Below, piece after piece: positions 24,687 through 32,368 of a stretch of DNA of 39,913 nucleotides. Source of the stretch: Solirubrobacteraceae bacterium (GTDB lineage Bacteria; Actinomycetota; Thermoleophilia; Solirubrobacterales; Solirubrobacteraceae). Position 1 is the first letter of the stretch. Each line of letters starts with the position of its first letter. Made by a program: the position numbers and the translations under genes. A model generated the notes under the pieces. That model saw only the letters and a list, made by a program, of their open reading frames with translations, had not been told where the DNA came from and made no database searches. The stretch is from the NCBI GenBank assembly GCA_017882405.1, contig JADGPO010000002.1, positions 1 through 39,913 of the forward strand, written 5' to 3'.

Positions 24687-25726
24687 TGCTTGGAGGGTAA
24701 TTCGTCACGGCAAGCCTGCGTCAGCGCGTCGGAGAAGGCCTCCACCTCGCTGGCCGTGGTGTCCCACGAGCACATCAGCCGGACCTCGCCGGTGGCCTCG
24801 TCCCAGGTGTAGAAAGGCCACCGCGGCCGCACCGCGTCGGCGGCCGCCGGCGGGATGATCGCGAACACCCCATTGGCCTGCACGCGCTGGGTGATCGTGA
24901 TCGCGGGCACGTGTCGCAGGCGCTCGGCCAGCCGCGTGGCCATGGCGTTGGCGTGGGCGGCGTTTCGCCGCCACAGGTCGCCCTCGAACATGGCAACGAA
25001 CTGCGCGGCCAGGAAGCGGCCCTTGGAGGCCAGTTGGAGGCTCTGCTTGCGCAGGTACGGGGCGCCCTGCGCCAGCGCGTGGTCGAGCAGCACCACCGCC
25101 TCCCCCAGCACCATCCCGTTCTTGGTTGCGCCGAGGCTGAGCAGGTCGACGCCGACGTCGGTGGTGACCGCGCTGAGGTCCGCCTGCAGGCCCGCGGCGG
25201 CGTTGGCCAGCCGGGCGCCGTCGACATGCAGCCGCAGACCGTGCCTATGCGCCGTCTCGGCCAGGGCGGCGATCTCCTCGGGGGTGTACCGCGTCCCCAG
25301 CTCGGTGCTCTGGGTAATCGTGACCACGCTCGGCTGGACGGCGTGCTCGTCGCCGAGCCGCGTGAGCTGGCCCTCCACCTGGTCGGGGGTCAGCTTGCCG
25401 TCGGTCGTGGGCACGACGAGCAGCTTGATCCCGCCGACGCTCTCGGGCGCTCCGCCCTCGTCGACGTTGACGTGGGCGCCCGCGCCGCAGATCGCGGCCT
25501 CCCAAGGGCGGCAGGCCAGCCGCAGGCAGACGACGTTGGCGCCGGAGCCGTTGAACACGAGCAGGGACTCGGACCGCGGGCCGAAATGGCCCCTCAGCAC
25601 TTCCTTCGCCTTGGCGGTCCACGGATCCGCGCCGTAGGCGGCCGCGTGGCCGTCGTTGGCGACGGCCATCGCAGCCAGCACCTCGGGGTGGGCGCCGGCG
25701 TAGTTGTCGGAGGCGAACGACTTCAC
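24683..25726 (-). CDS. Low-specificity L-threonine aldolase family protein
   Basis: A 347-residue fold-type I PLP enzyme. SFASDNYAGAHPEVLAAM is the N-terminal block, GAHVNVDEGGAPE carries the active-site His, LHVDGARLANAAAGL the PLP-binding Asp169, and LSLGATKNGMVLGEAVVLLD the Schiff-base Lys202. It cleaves L-threonine or L-allo-threonine to glycine and acetaldehyde. The GTG at 25726 is chosen because conservation begins at VKSFASDNY; the long open frame upstream is antisense to an SDR remnant. No Shine-Dalgarno is visible. It is the first gene of a three-gene operon. Confidence 0.88.
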   Translation of the reverse strand: MKSFASDNYAGAHPEVLAAMAVANDGHAAAYGADPWTAKAKEVLRGHFGPRSESLLVFNGSGANVVCLRLACRPWEAAICGAGAHVNVDEGGAPESVGGIKLLVVPTTDGKLTPDQVEGQLTRLGDEHAVQPSVVTITQSTELGTRYTPEEIAALAETAHRHGLRLHVDGARLANAAAGLQADLSAVTTDVGVDLLSLGATKNGMVLGEAVVLLDHALAQGAPYLRKQSLQLASKGRFLAAQFVAMFEGDLWRRNAAHANAMATRLAERLRHVPAITITQRVQANGVFAIIPPAAADAVRPRWPFYTWDEATGEVRLMCSWDTTASEVEAFSDALTQACRDELPSKQ

Positions 25727-25811
25727 GGTGGGCTGGACGCTAGCTGTCTGAGATATTCGTCGCGCTTTCCGGGCACGTCTCCCTGTCGCATCTGGCAGAC
25801 TCGCCCGCTCG

Positions 25812-26150
25812 GTGCAGCGCCTGGTCGACGAAACGCTGGAGCGCCACGGCCGGATCGACCTGCTTGTCAACAACGCCGGCGGCCAGTTCCTCTCCCCCGC
25901 CGAGGACATCACCCCCAAGGGCTTTCGCACCGTGATGAAACTCAACGTCGAGGGCACCTGGCTGATGACCCACGCGGTCGCCACCAAGGCGATGATCCCC
26001 GCGGGCGGTGACTTCTTCTCGGGCTCGGTGCTCACGATCGACGGCGCCTGCGACAACTGGCACGGCCCCTGGCCGCCGCCCTTCGCCGCGCTCGACGACG
26101 GCCAGCCGCTGACCGAGGCCCGGCGTCCGCAGGCGGCGGAGCAGCCATGA
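25812..26150 (+). pseudogene. SDR remnant (citronellol dehydrogenase-like), N-terminus and middle missing
   Basis: The frame starts inside an SDR: VQRLVDETLERHGRIDLLVN and NAGGQFLSPAEDITPKGFRT, then VMKLNVEGTWLMTHAVATKA. It jumps after MIPAG to GGDFFSGSVLTIDGACDNWH followed by GPWPPPFAALDDGQP, the native C-terminus. Missing are the N-terminal cofactor loop (TGxxxGxG) and the whole catalytic Ser-Tyr-Lys region, about 100 internal residues. It cannot bind cofactor or catalyse. The C-terminal SGSVLTIDGACDNWHGPWPP resembles SDRs near citronellol/citronellal dehydrogenases. The stop overlaps the ATG of the VOC remnant, so the original pair was an operon. Confidence 0.78.
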
Positions 26151-26269
26151 CCTGGGCGGGCGCCACGATCCTGCGCGAGCCGGCCGACATGTTCTGGGGT
26201 GAGCGCGTGGGCTACGCCACCGACCCCGAGGGCAACCTCGTGTCGCCGGCCAACCCGCCCGCCGAGTAG
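26147..26269 (+). pseudogene. Glyoxalase/VOC protein remnant
   Basis: A 40-codon frame: MTW, then AGATILREPADMFWGERVGY and ATDPEGNLVSPANPPAE. The latter is the last strand-loop-strand of a vicinal oxygen chelate protein, ending in the usual DPEGN motif. An intact member has about 120-140 residues, so around 90 are missing between the start and AGATIL. The ATG overlaps the SDR remnant's stop in ATGA. The TAG stop abuts the convergent SDR's stop without spacing. Confidence 0.65.
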
Positions 26270-27040
26270 TCAGGACGTGAGGGTCCCGCCGTCGACGGGC
26301 AACAGGATGCCCGTGACGTAGGAGGCCGCGTCGCTGGCGAGGAACAGGGCTGCCGCCACCAGCTCGTCGGCCTTCCCGATGCGTCCGGCGGGGACACGCT
26401 CCAGTCGCCCCTCGATGTAGTCGTCGGGGTACTGGTCGGTCATCTCGGAGGCGAAGAAGCCCGGGGCCAGGGCGTTGACGCGGATCCCGTAGCGGCCGGT
26501 CCACTGCTGGGCGAGATCGCGCGTCAGGCCGATGATCGCGGCCTTCGACGAGCTGTAGGCGGCCTGCGGCAGCCCCGCCGAGGTCGAGCCGAGGATCGAG
26601 CCAACGTTGACGATGCTCCCGCCACCCGAACGGCGCATCGCATCCGCGCACGCCTGCGCCATGAAGTAGCTGCCGTTGAGGTTGACGTCGACCACGCGCC
26701 GGAACTCCTCGGGGTCCTCGCGCAGCGCCGGCACCGCCGTCCCCACGCCCGCATTGTTGATCAGCACGTCGACGTGGCCGAGATCGTCCACGGCCTGCGC
26801 AACCACGCGCCGGCAGTCCTCGGGCCGCGAGACGTCCGCCTCGACGGCAATGCACCGCCGTCCGCTCTCCTGCACCACCCGCTGGGTGTCCTTCAGCCTG
26901 TCGACGCGGCGCGCGCAGATCGCGATGTCGGCACCGGCGCTCGCCAGCCCGGTCGCGAACGCCACGCCCAGACCCGACGAGGCGCCGGTGACCACCGCCA
27001 CCTTGCCGTCGAGCGAGAAGCGATCGAGGATGCTCGGCAC
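26270..27040 (-). CDS. SDR family NAD(P)-dependent oxidoreductase
   Basis: A complete 256-residue classical SDR. VAVVTGASSGLGVAFATGLA holds the TGxxxGxG loop, and NNAGVGTAVPALR follows. The catalytic Ser lies in IVNVGSILGSTSAG, Tyr and Lys in AAYSSSKAAIIGLTRDLAQQ, then RVNALAPGFFASEM and the C-terminal YVTGILLPVDGGTLTS. An Arg pair after beta-2 (CARRVDRL) suggests NADP preference. The substrate is unknown. The GTG at 27040 fits the family N-terminus; GATACAAG sits about 10 bases upstream without a Shine-Dalgarno, hinting at a leaderless mRNA. It is divergent from the racemase gene 66 bp away. Confidence 0.9.
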   Translation of the reverse strand: MPSILDRFSLDGKVAVVTGASSGLGVAFATGLASAGADIAICARRVDRLKDTQRVVQESGRRCIAVEADVSRPEDCRRVVAQAVDDLGHVDVLINNAGVGTAVPALREDPEEFRRVVDVNLNGSYFMAQACADAMRRSGGGSIVNVGSILGSTSAGLPQAAYSSSKAAIIGLTRDLAQQWTGRYGIRVNALAPGFFASEMTDQYPDDYIEGRLERVPAGRIGKADELVAAALFLASDAASYVTGILLPVDGGTLTS

Positions 27041-27106
27041 GCTGTGTCTTGTATCAGCGTTCGGCCCGGGTTGCGGCTGGGGCGTGGCCGGTAACCTCGC
27101 GCGCCC

Positions 27107-28240
27107 ATGACCGACACGGAGCGCCAGGGTCCCCTGACCTACGTCCGGGTGCTGGAAATCGGCGGAATCGGCCCGACGCCGTTCGCCGGGATGCTGCTGG
27201 CCGACATGGGCGCCGACGTGCTTCGTGTGGAGCGCTCGACGGGGGCAGCCGTCGTCCCAGCCGGCGATCCGACACGGCGCGGCCGCCAGTCGATTGCCCT
27301 GGATCTCAAGTCCGCTGACGGCCGCGAGGCCCTGCTGGCGCTCAGCGAGCGGGCCGACGCCTTGATCGAGGGCTTTCGACCGGGGGTGATGGAGCGCCTC
27401 GGCCTCGGCCCCGACGACGTTCGCGACCGCAACCCGCGCCTGGTCTACGGCCGCATGACCGGCTACGGCCAGGAAGGGCCGATGGCGCAGGTCGCCGGGC
27501 ACGACATCAACTACATCTCGCTGGCCGGCGTGCTGGGAGCTTCCCGCCGGACAGGGGAGCGCCCGATGTTCGCCCTGAATCTCGTCGGCGACTACGGCGG
27601 CGGCGCGATGTTCCTGGCCTTCGGCGTGGTCTGCGGGATCCTCGAGGCTCGCCGCTCGGGCCATGGCCAGACGGTGGATGCCGCGATGGTCGATGGGGTG
27701 GCGCTTCTGACCTCACTGGTCTACGCGCTGCAGGATGTCGGCCTGTGGGGCGATGAACCGGGCGGCAACCTGCTGGACAGCGGCGCTCACTTCTATGAGG
27801 TCTACGCGGCGTCCGATGGCGGCCATGTCGCCGTCGGCGCACTGGAGCCGCAGTTCTACGCACGTCTGCTGGAGCTGCTGGAGATCCCCGCCGAGGAGAT
27901 GCCCCAGTTCGAGCGAGCCCGCTGGCCGGAGTTCAAGCAGCGCCTGGCGAGCGTGTTCGCGCGACGCAGCGCCGCCGATTGGGGGCAGCTGCTGGAGGGC
28001 GAGGAGGCGTGCGCGACCGTGGTGCGCGGCGTGTGGGACGCACCCGAGCATCCGCACCTGGCCGCCCGCGGCACGTTCGTCGACGTCGGCGGCGTGCGCC
28101 AGCCGGGGGCCGCCCCGCGTTTCAGTCGCACCGCCGCGGCTGCCCGGCCGGCGCACGACGATCCCGACGGCGCGCTGGAACGCTGGGGGCTCGATTCCCA
28201 GGCGCGCGAACGGCTGCGCGCCTCCGGCGCTCTGTCCTAG
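27107..28240 (+). CDS. Alpha-methylacyl-CoA racemase (CaiB/BaiF family)
   Basis: A 377-residue type III CoA-transferase-fold protein. PLTYVRVLEIGGIGPTPFAG and MLLADMGADVLRVER form the N-terminal Rossmann part, followed by GRMTGYGQEGPMAQVAGHDI. His132, Asp162 (NLVGDYGGGAMF) and Glu247 (GALEPQF) sit exactly where mycobacterial Mcr has His126, Asp156 and Glu241. This argues for racemisation of 2-methylacyl-CoA esters rather than CoA transfer. It would let branched or sterol-derived acyl-CoAs enter beta-oxidation, in keeping with the acyl-CoA dehydrogenase operon. TAACCT nine bases before the ATG and no ribosome site suggest a leaderless transcript. Confidence 0.92.
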   Translation: MTDTERQGPLTYVRVLEIGGIGPTPFAGMLLADMGADVLRVERSTGAAVVPAGDPTRRGRQSIALDLKSADGREALLALSERADALIEGFRPGVMERLGLGPDDVRDRNPRLVYGRMTGYGQEGPMAQVAGHDINYISLAGVLGASRRTGERPMFALNLVGDYGGGAMFLAFGVVCGILEARRSGHGQTVDAAMVDGVALLTSLVYALQDVGLWGDEPGGNLLDSGAHFYEVYAASDGGHVAVGALEPQFYARLLELLEIPAEEMPQFERARWPEFKQRLASVFARRSAADWGQLLEGEEACATVVRGVWDAPEHPHLAARGTFVDVGGVRQPGAAPRFSRTAAAARPAHDDPDGALERWGLDSQARERLRASGALS

Positions 28241-28332
28241 CCTATTGCCGTCGCACCCCCCGCAGCCGGTAAGGAATCCCGCCGGTGGGCGTCTTGTCAG
28301 TCAGCTGACCGGACCACTCACTTGGAGGCAAG

Positions 28333-28908
28333 GTGCACACTTCTAGATTCGCCGTACTCGCCCCGATCCTGGCCGCTGGCCTGATCGCGGGCTGCGGCTC
28401 CAGCAGCAGCACGACAAGCGCCAAGCCCGCGGCCGCGACCGTGCAGAGCTCGTCGACGGCGGCCGGCGCGCCATCCAGCAGCAACGCCGCCCTGGTCACG
28501 ACCAAGCAGAACAAGCTGGGCACGGTCCTCGCGTACGGGCCCAAGCGGCTGACCGTGTACCTGTTCGAGCGCGATTCCGGCCCGCACTCGACCTGCACCG
28601 GCGCGTGCGCCACGGCGTGGCCGCCCGTGACCGGCAAGCCGAGCGCCCAGGGTGGCGCCGTCGCCGCCGATCTGGGTACGACCAAGCGTGCCGACGGCAA
28701 GCTCCAGGTCACCTACAAGGGTCACCCGCTGTACCTGTTCGAGAAGGACAAGGACAGCGGGGACGCCTACGGCCAGGGGGTCAACGCCTTCGGGGCCGAG
28801 TGGTACGTGCTGGCGCCCAGCGGCTCCAAGATCGAGGCCAAGTCAGCCGCCGCGGGCTCCAACGCATCATCGTCCAGCAGCAGCGGTAGCAGTGGCGGCG
28901 GGTACTGA
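28333..28908 (+). CDS. Lipoprotein with Yx(F/W/Y)xxD repeats (COG4315-type)
   Basis: A 191-residue secreted protein. MHTSRFAVLAPILAAGLIAGC is a lipoprotein signal with the lipidated Cys21, followed by a Ser/Thr/Ala-rich spacer. Two copies of the repeat follow: LTVYLFERDSGPHSTCTGAC then ATAWPPVTG, and HPLYLFEKDKDSGDAYGQGV then GAEWYVL. The family is exposed on the outer face of the membrane in many soil bacteria; no function is established. The C-terminus is a Ser/Gly low-complexity tail. The GTG at 28333 has TTGGAGG close upstream. It is 92 bp behind the racemase and may have its own promoter. Confidence 0.88.
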   Translation: MHTSRFAVLAPILAAGLIAGCGSSSSTTSAKPAAATVQSSSTAAGAPSSSNAALVTTKQNKLGTVLAYGPKRLTVYLFERDSGPHSTCTGACATAWPPVTGKPSAQGGAVAADLGTTKRADGKLQVTYKGHPLYLFEKDKDSGDAYGQGVNAFGAEWYVLAPSGSKIEAKSAAAGSNASSSSSSGSSGGGY

Positions 28909-29600
28909 GTCGCCCAGCGCGAAGAACTCCTCGCCGCCGGGCGAGATCCGATCCTCGGCCGGGTTACCGGAGGATCGAATGGATCGGGTCCGCGCCGCGC
29001 TCGCCGAGGCCTCGCCCTGACCGATCACCCACGGGCGGCGCTGACCGACGAACCCCGGCCCCTTCTCGGGGACCAGGGTTCGATTACTGCCAAATCGAGG
29101 GGAGATCGGACGTGAACCTGCGACCACCCGGCCTGATTTTCTGGGCTCTCAGTTTCGGTGGTTGGGGCGCGCGCGTGCCCGCCATCGGACGTGATGTCGG
29201 TGGTGAGTGGCGCGGGATGTCGGCGCGCCGTTTTCTCTTGGTCCTCAGAACCCGCCCGCGCCCGCGGGGTTCGGTCCCGAGTATCCAGGGGGTGGATGGA
29301 TCTCCCCGAGGCTGGTCGATGCATCCGGGTTCGGCACATAACGCGGGTCGACGCTCCTGCCCGTGGGACGTCCCGTCGACACCCCGATCGATTGCTTGCC
29401 CGATCCGCCGCCTGCGAGCGCGCGTGCTGTGCGGGCATCGGAAAACGACGCGAATGAGGCAGGCCGCGTGGGGCTGCTCTGATCCCGCAACGAAATGATC
29501 GTCTCGGGTCCCCGGGAAGCGCGCATCGCGCCGACAGAGCGCAGCCGGGATCCCAGACCCTCAGCGAACCGCGTCGAATCGGTACCACTTGGTCGTCTTG
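28909..29600. other. 692-bp stretch without a supported gene
   Basis: Several open frames exist but none resembles a known family or has consistent codon bias. One short plus-strand end, MDRVRAALAEASP (28979-29020), has coding-like codons and may be the tail of a lost gene. Segments near 29080-29090 and 29113-29125 resemble tRNA T-arms (GGTTCGATT; TGAACC on the other strand), but they cannot be folded into a cloverleaf. The stretch separates the metabolic genes from the accessory island. Confidence 0.4.
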
Positions 29601-30131
29601 TCAGCGATCTTCTTCGCCGAGGTACGGTTCGATCCAGGTTCGGTAGGCGCGCAGGAAGTCACGGGCAGCATCCCGCACGAGCGTCGCAGCGCGATGGACG
29701 TCGCCGGCCGGGGTTTTGACGTAGCTGTGCTCAATCCTTGTCCGCGCGTTCTGCGCTTGCACCAGCTGGCGGCAGAGGCCTCGACGGAGGATCCCCGCGT
29801 CGCGCAGGGCCTCAAACGCCTGCTGCGCCTCCGAACCGTAGCCGTCTATCGCCTTCGGCAACTCGGCGAGCTTTGCGCCGGCTTGCGCGAGTTCGGCGAC
29901 GTAGTTCTGGACTCGCCCCACGGCGCGCTCGACCGCCTGGACACGGTTGTACGCATCCATGTCCTCGGTGGTGTTGTGCGCCGCCTTGAACTGTTGTAGG
30001 TCGAAATCGTCGCCGAACGCCGCCATCGCGTTCTCGAGGGCCGCGTACTGTCGTGGAAGGTCCTCGAGATGGCGGACGACAGCGAGACGCCAGCGCTTCC
30101 TGTCTACGGACCTGACCGGCGGATCGGCCAT
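29601..30131 (-). CDS. hepT: HepT-like HEPN RNase toxin (type VII toxin-antitoxin)
   Basis: A 176-residue all-helical protein. It carries RTRIEHSY at 130-137, matching the RX4HXY catalytic motif of HepT toxins (Arg130, His135, Tyr137). In the MntA-HepT system HepT is an RNase that is silenced when MntA adds AMP units to the motif tyrosine. The conserved Tyr137 is present here. The ATG at 30131 begins two bases after the stop of the nucleotidyltransferase gene, so the two are co-translated, antitoxin first. The N-terminal ~50 residues (VRSVDRKRWRLAVVRHLEDL) are longer than in minimal HepT. The RNase role is inferred from family knowledge; motif and partner are seen directly. Confidence 0.82.
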   Translation of the reverse strand: MADPPVRSVDRKRWRLAVVRHLEDLPRQYAALENAMAAFGDDFDLQQFKAAHNTTEDMDAYNRVQAVERAVGRVQNYVAELAQAGAKLAELPKAIDGYGSEAQQAFEALRDAGILRRGLCRQLVQAQNARTRIEHSYVKTPAGDVHRAATLVRDAARDFLRAYRTWIEPYLGEEDR

Positions 30132-30133
30132 GC

Positions 30134-30685
30134 TCAAGGAGCCAGCGCGCGGTCGATGCCCGCCAGGGCGGCATGCGTGCGTCGCGCATCTGTCCGTCGA
30201 ACCTCTCGGCGCAGACTCGCCTCCCGGCCGCGCAATCGTGGCCACAACCCTTCGCGATCGACGAGCACCCTCCCGTCTCCAACCACCTCGGCGAGGAACG
30301 ATGGCTCGGTTTCTGCGTCCTCGAGGCGAACGACATCAACGCGCCGACCCGTAGCTGCGGTGAGTTTGGCACCGAGTTGGACGATCCGATCGAGGCTTGG
30401 ATCGCGAAGAGCAACGAGCACGTCGACATCACTCCCTGGCGCGTCGGTACCTCTCGCTGCGGACCCGAACAGCAGAGCGAAGCGAACGTTGGGTTCCGTA
30501 CGCAACGCTGTTCTTAGAGTCGAGAGCAGCGTCCATGAACGTCGTGCGTACTGTCGCTCGGACAGCGGCATTTGCAACGTCCTCGGGGTTGGCCTGATCG
30601 CACGCAGACTGCCTTGGGCCACCGCTCGGCGGAGGGTTCTCTCGTGCACCCTCAGCTCATCGGCCAACAGCGCCAAATCACTCAT
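30134..30685 (-). CDS. mntA: MntA-like nucleotidyltransferase antitoxin with N-terminal HTH
   Basis: A 183-residue protein. Residues 1-45 look like a helix-turn-helix (LALLADELRVHERTLRRAVA), followed by a linker. From 68 the minimal nucleotidyltransferase fold begins: FALLFGSAARG, then TDAPGSDVDVLV. Gly74-Ser75, ten residues, then Asp86-x-Asp88 fit the GSX10DXD motif of MntA antitoxins exactly. MntA inactivates HepT by AMPylating its Tyr. The HTH probably makes it an autorepressor. Three direct repeats overlap its promoter and start codon, and TACAAT lies six bases before the ATG with no Shine-Dalgarno, so the mRNA should be leaderless. The gene begins 18 bp behind the degenerate AbiE reading frame. 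Confidence 0.85.
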   Translation of the reverse strand: MSDLALLADELRVHERTLRRAVAQGSLRAIRPTPRTLQMPLSERQYARRSWTLLSTLRTALRTEPNVRFALLFGSAARGTDAPGSDVDVLVALRDPSLDRIVQLGAKLTAATGRRVDVVRLEDAETEPSFLAEVVGDGRVLVDREGLWPRLRGREASLRREVRRTDARRTHAALAGIDRALAP

Positions 30686-30735
30686 GTGTCCATTGTAGCC
30701 AATTCATGTGTCCGTTATCAGGCGCTCATGCGTCC
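30682..30735 (-). promoter_or_regulatory. Three direct repeats and promoter of mntA-hepT
   Basis: On the minus strand GGACACATGA, GGACACATGA and GGACGCATGA recur at exactly 22-bp steps (plus-strand TCATG at 30682, 30704, 30726). The last copy contains the MntA start codon, and the middle copy lies in the -35/spacer region. TACAAT (30693-30698) between them is a strong -10, six bases before the ATG. Two helical turns between copies places bound proteins on one face of the DNA, as expected for cooperative autoregulation. Binding by MntA's HTH is inference. Confidence 0.6.
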
Positions 30736-31249
30736 GAACAGCTAGAATGGGCCTGGTCCTCGATCGTGTCATGTCTCGAGCAAGCTCGACGACAACTGCT
30801 CCGGCCGAGGGCGCCACTTGCGCACAGACGCGTCGGTGTCGCAGCGGGGGCTCGAAAGACGGGCGAAACTGCGCCAGCGTGTCCTCGTCGACGGTACAGG
30901 TGGGTCCCGTTCCGTCGTCGAGCTCGACCTCCAGCCACTGTGGCGAGACCCACGTCAGCGGAAAGGAGATCACGTGCTCGCGCGAGAGAAACGAGTCCGC
31001 AAGCTCGTCGAGATTGGCATCGTCGAGTAGTCCGCTGTCTTCGATCGCCGCGATCGGCCGGCTCGTAACACGGTCCCACCGCCGGCACGCGCACAGGATC
31101 AGCGCGACGAACGAGGCTGGAAGCTCCCCCGTGCCGTCCACCTTTGCCAGCAAGTCGACCGCTTCTTGGTGACGGGTGCTCGATCCCCAGCCGCCGGGCG
31201 AGGACAGCAACTGCCGGCAGAGCTCGTCGGCATCTTCGATCGCAGCGAG
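30704..31249 (-). pseudogene. Unidentified C-terminal protein segment fused behind AbiEii
   Basis: After AbiEii similarity stops near HPVL, the same minus frame stays open for about 180 codons. It contains LPASFVALILCACRRWDRVT, SRPIAAIEDSGLLDDANLDE and SREHVISFPLTWVSPQWLEV. Its codon use looks genuinely coding, and it contains an orderly acidic C-terminal domain, but I do not recognise the family. There is no start codon or ribosome site at the boundary. I interpret it as the 3' part of another gene joined to AbiEii by deletion. The stop codon lies inside the middle mntA operator repeat. Confidence 0.45.
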
Positions 31250-31871
31250 GACCGGGTGCAAGAGCGCGACCGCAACGCGGTACCTCTCTGCGATGTCGTC
31301 GGTGGCGGGGACGTCCCGGGCGAGTCGCCGCCACGGGGCCGTCCACTCCGGGCGGCTCTGGCAGGCTCGCTGGCACGCGGTGCTCGGCGCGGCGCTCGAA
31401 GATGACGGTGATGGCCTCGGCGAGCTTCGTCGCGTCGATCGCCGACGTATTGGCGATGACGACGACGTCGACGAGGTCCTTGACGCGCGTGATGCGTCGT
31501 TGGCCGGCGTACTGGCGCGTGTACGCGTGGAGCTTCTCGGCGAGGTGCTGCTCGATTCCGAGCGTCGGGACCTCGACGCCGTCGATGCCCGCGAACTCGA
31601 GCAGGTTCGAGGTCGTGATCTGCTCGGGCGCGTGAACTGGCGCGGCGGCGAACGCGATGTCGATGACGGCGCGTTCGAAGATCCGTCCGGCGAGCGTCGT
31701 GGTGACCCGCCATCGCTGTCCGCCGGCCGGAAGGTCAGTCTCCTCGTCGGCGAGCAGCCGCTCGAAGACGATGCGCTTGCGCAGTCGCGACACCCCGGCG
31801 GAGTCGCTCTGTCCCTGCTTGACGCGAGCTTCGAGCGCGGTACGGAAGGCATGGTCGGTCGCGTACTTCAT
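31250..31871 (-). pseudogene. abiEii: AbiEii nucleotidyltransferase toxin, catalytic core deleted and frameshifted
   Basis: MKYATDHAFRTALEARVKQG then RIVFERLLA is the AbiEii N-terminus. Near 31745 it jumps to GGQRWRVTTTLAGRIFERAV, skipping about 80 residues that normally carry the KGG and the nucleotidyltransferase D-x-D motif. The rest is conserved (AEKLHAYTRQYAGQRRITRV, then KDLVDVVVIANTSAID). Around 31349-31352, one extra C/G in CCGCCCGGAG shifts the frame; PEWTAPWRRLARDVPATDDI continues in the second frame. Without the active site it cannot act as the type IV toxin. The ATG overlaps the AbiEi stop (ATGA), the normal AbiE gene order. Confidence 0.8.
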
Positions 31872-32368
31872 CGCGTCAGCTCGGCGGTCTGGCGCTGCAC
31901 GGTCTGCGAGAACTCCGCGGCGGTCGTCCTGAGCCGTCCCTTCGTGGTGAGCCCGCGTCGCAGGGCCTCCGCGGCCGCGGCCTCGACCTGTTCGGTCATG
32001 CCCGTGGAACGCAGCACGTCGATGATCGTGCGGTCGACCGTGGTGACCGGGATGCCGAGCACGTCGCGCCGCTGTGGCTTCGTGATCGGGAAGGTCGTCG
32101 GATGGATCACAACACCGTCGATCGGCTTGCGGCGCTGTGCCCGCGGCACCGTCACGTGAACCTGATCGGCGATCACGTCGGAGAGGTCGTCGAGCTCCAG
32201 CGCGCTCTCGTGCGAGACCACAGCATCCGCCGACGGCGGCGCGCGCAGCCACCCGGCGACGATGTGCTCGTGCGGACTGCTGGGGAAGTCGCGCAGCCGG
32301 TAGAGCCCACGGGCGACGTGCACGAGGCGACCACCCGGGCGGGCGTGATGGGAGAGTGTCGATCTCAC
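31868..32368 (-). pseudogene. abiEi: AbiEi-type antitoxin/regulator, 5'-truncated
   Basis: LVHVARGLYRLRDFPSSPHE, then HIVAGWLRA, AVVSHESALELDDLSDV and VTVPRAQRRKP identify an AbiEi (AbiEi_4-like) antitoxin. VLGIPVTTVDRTIIDVLRST lies in the C-terminal domain. Only the recognition part of the N-terminal winged helix remains (RSTLSHHARPGGRLV). The first ~25 residues are replaced by a proline-rich stretch that is merely the antisense of a GGC repeat. A GTG at 32368 could restart translation, giving 166 residues with an incomplete wing. AbiEi normally represses its own operon and counters AbiEii. With its toxin gutted, it may be selectively neutral. Confidence 0.75.

Noticed and set aside
28286..28310. 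GTCAGCTGAC palindrome before the lipoprotein gene as an operator
   Set aside because: Ten-base GC-rich palindromes are common by chance here and no regulator lies nearby.
29040..29130. Possible tRNA (GGTTCGATT and TGAACC T-arm-like motifs)
   Set aside because: Neither strand gives a T-stem that pairs, and no acceptor or anticodon stem could be found.
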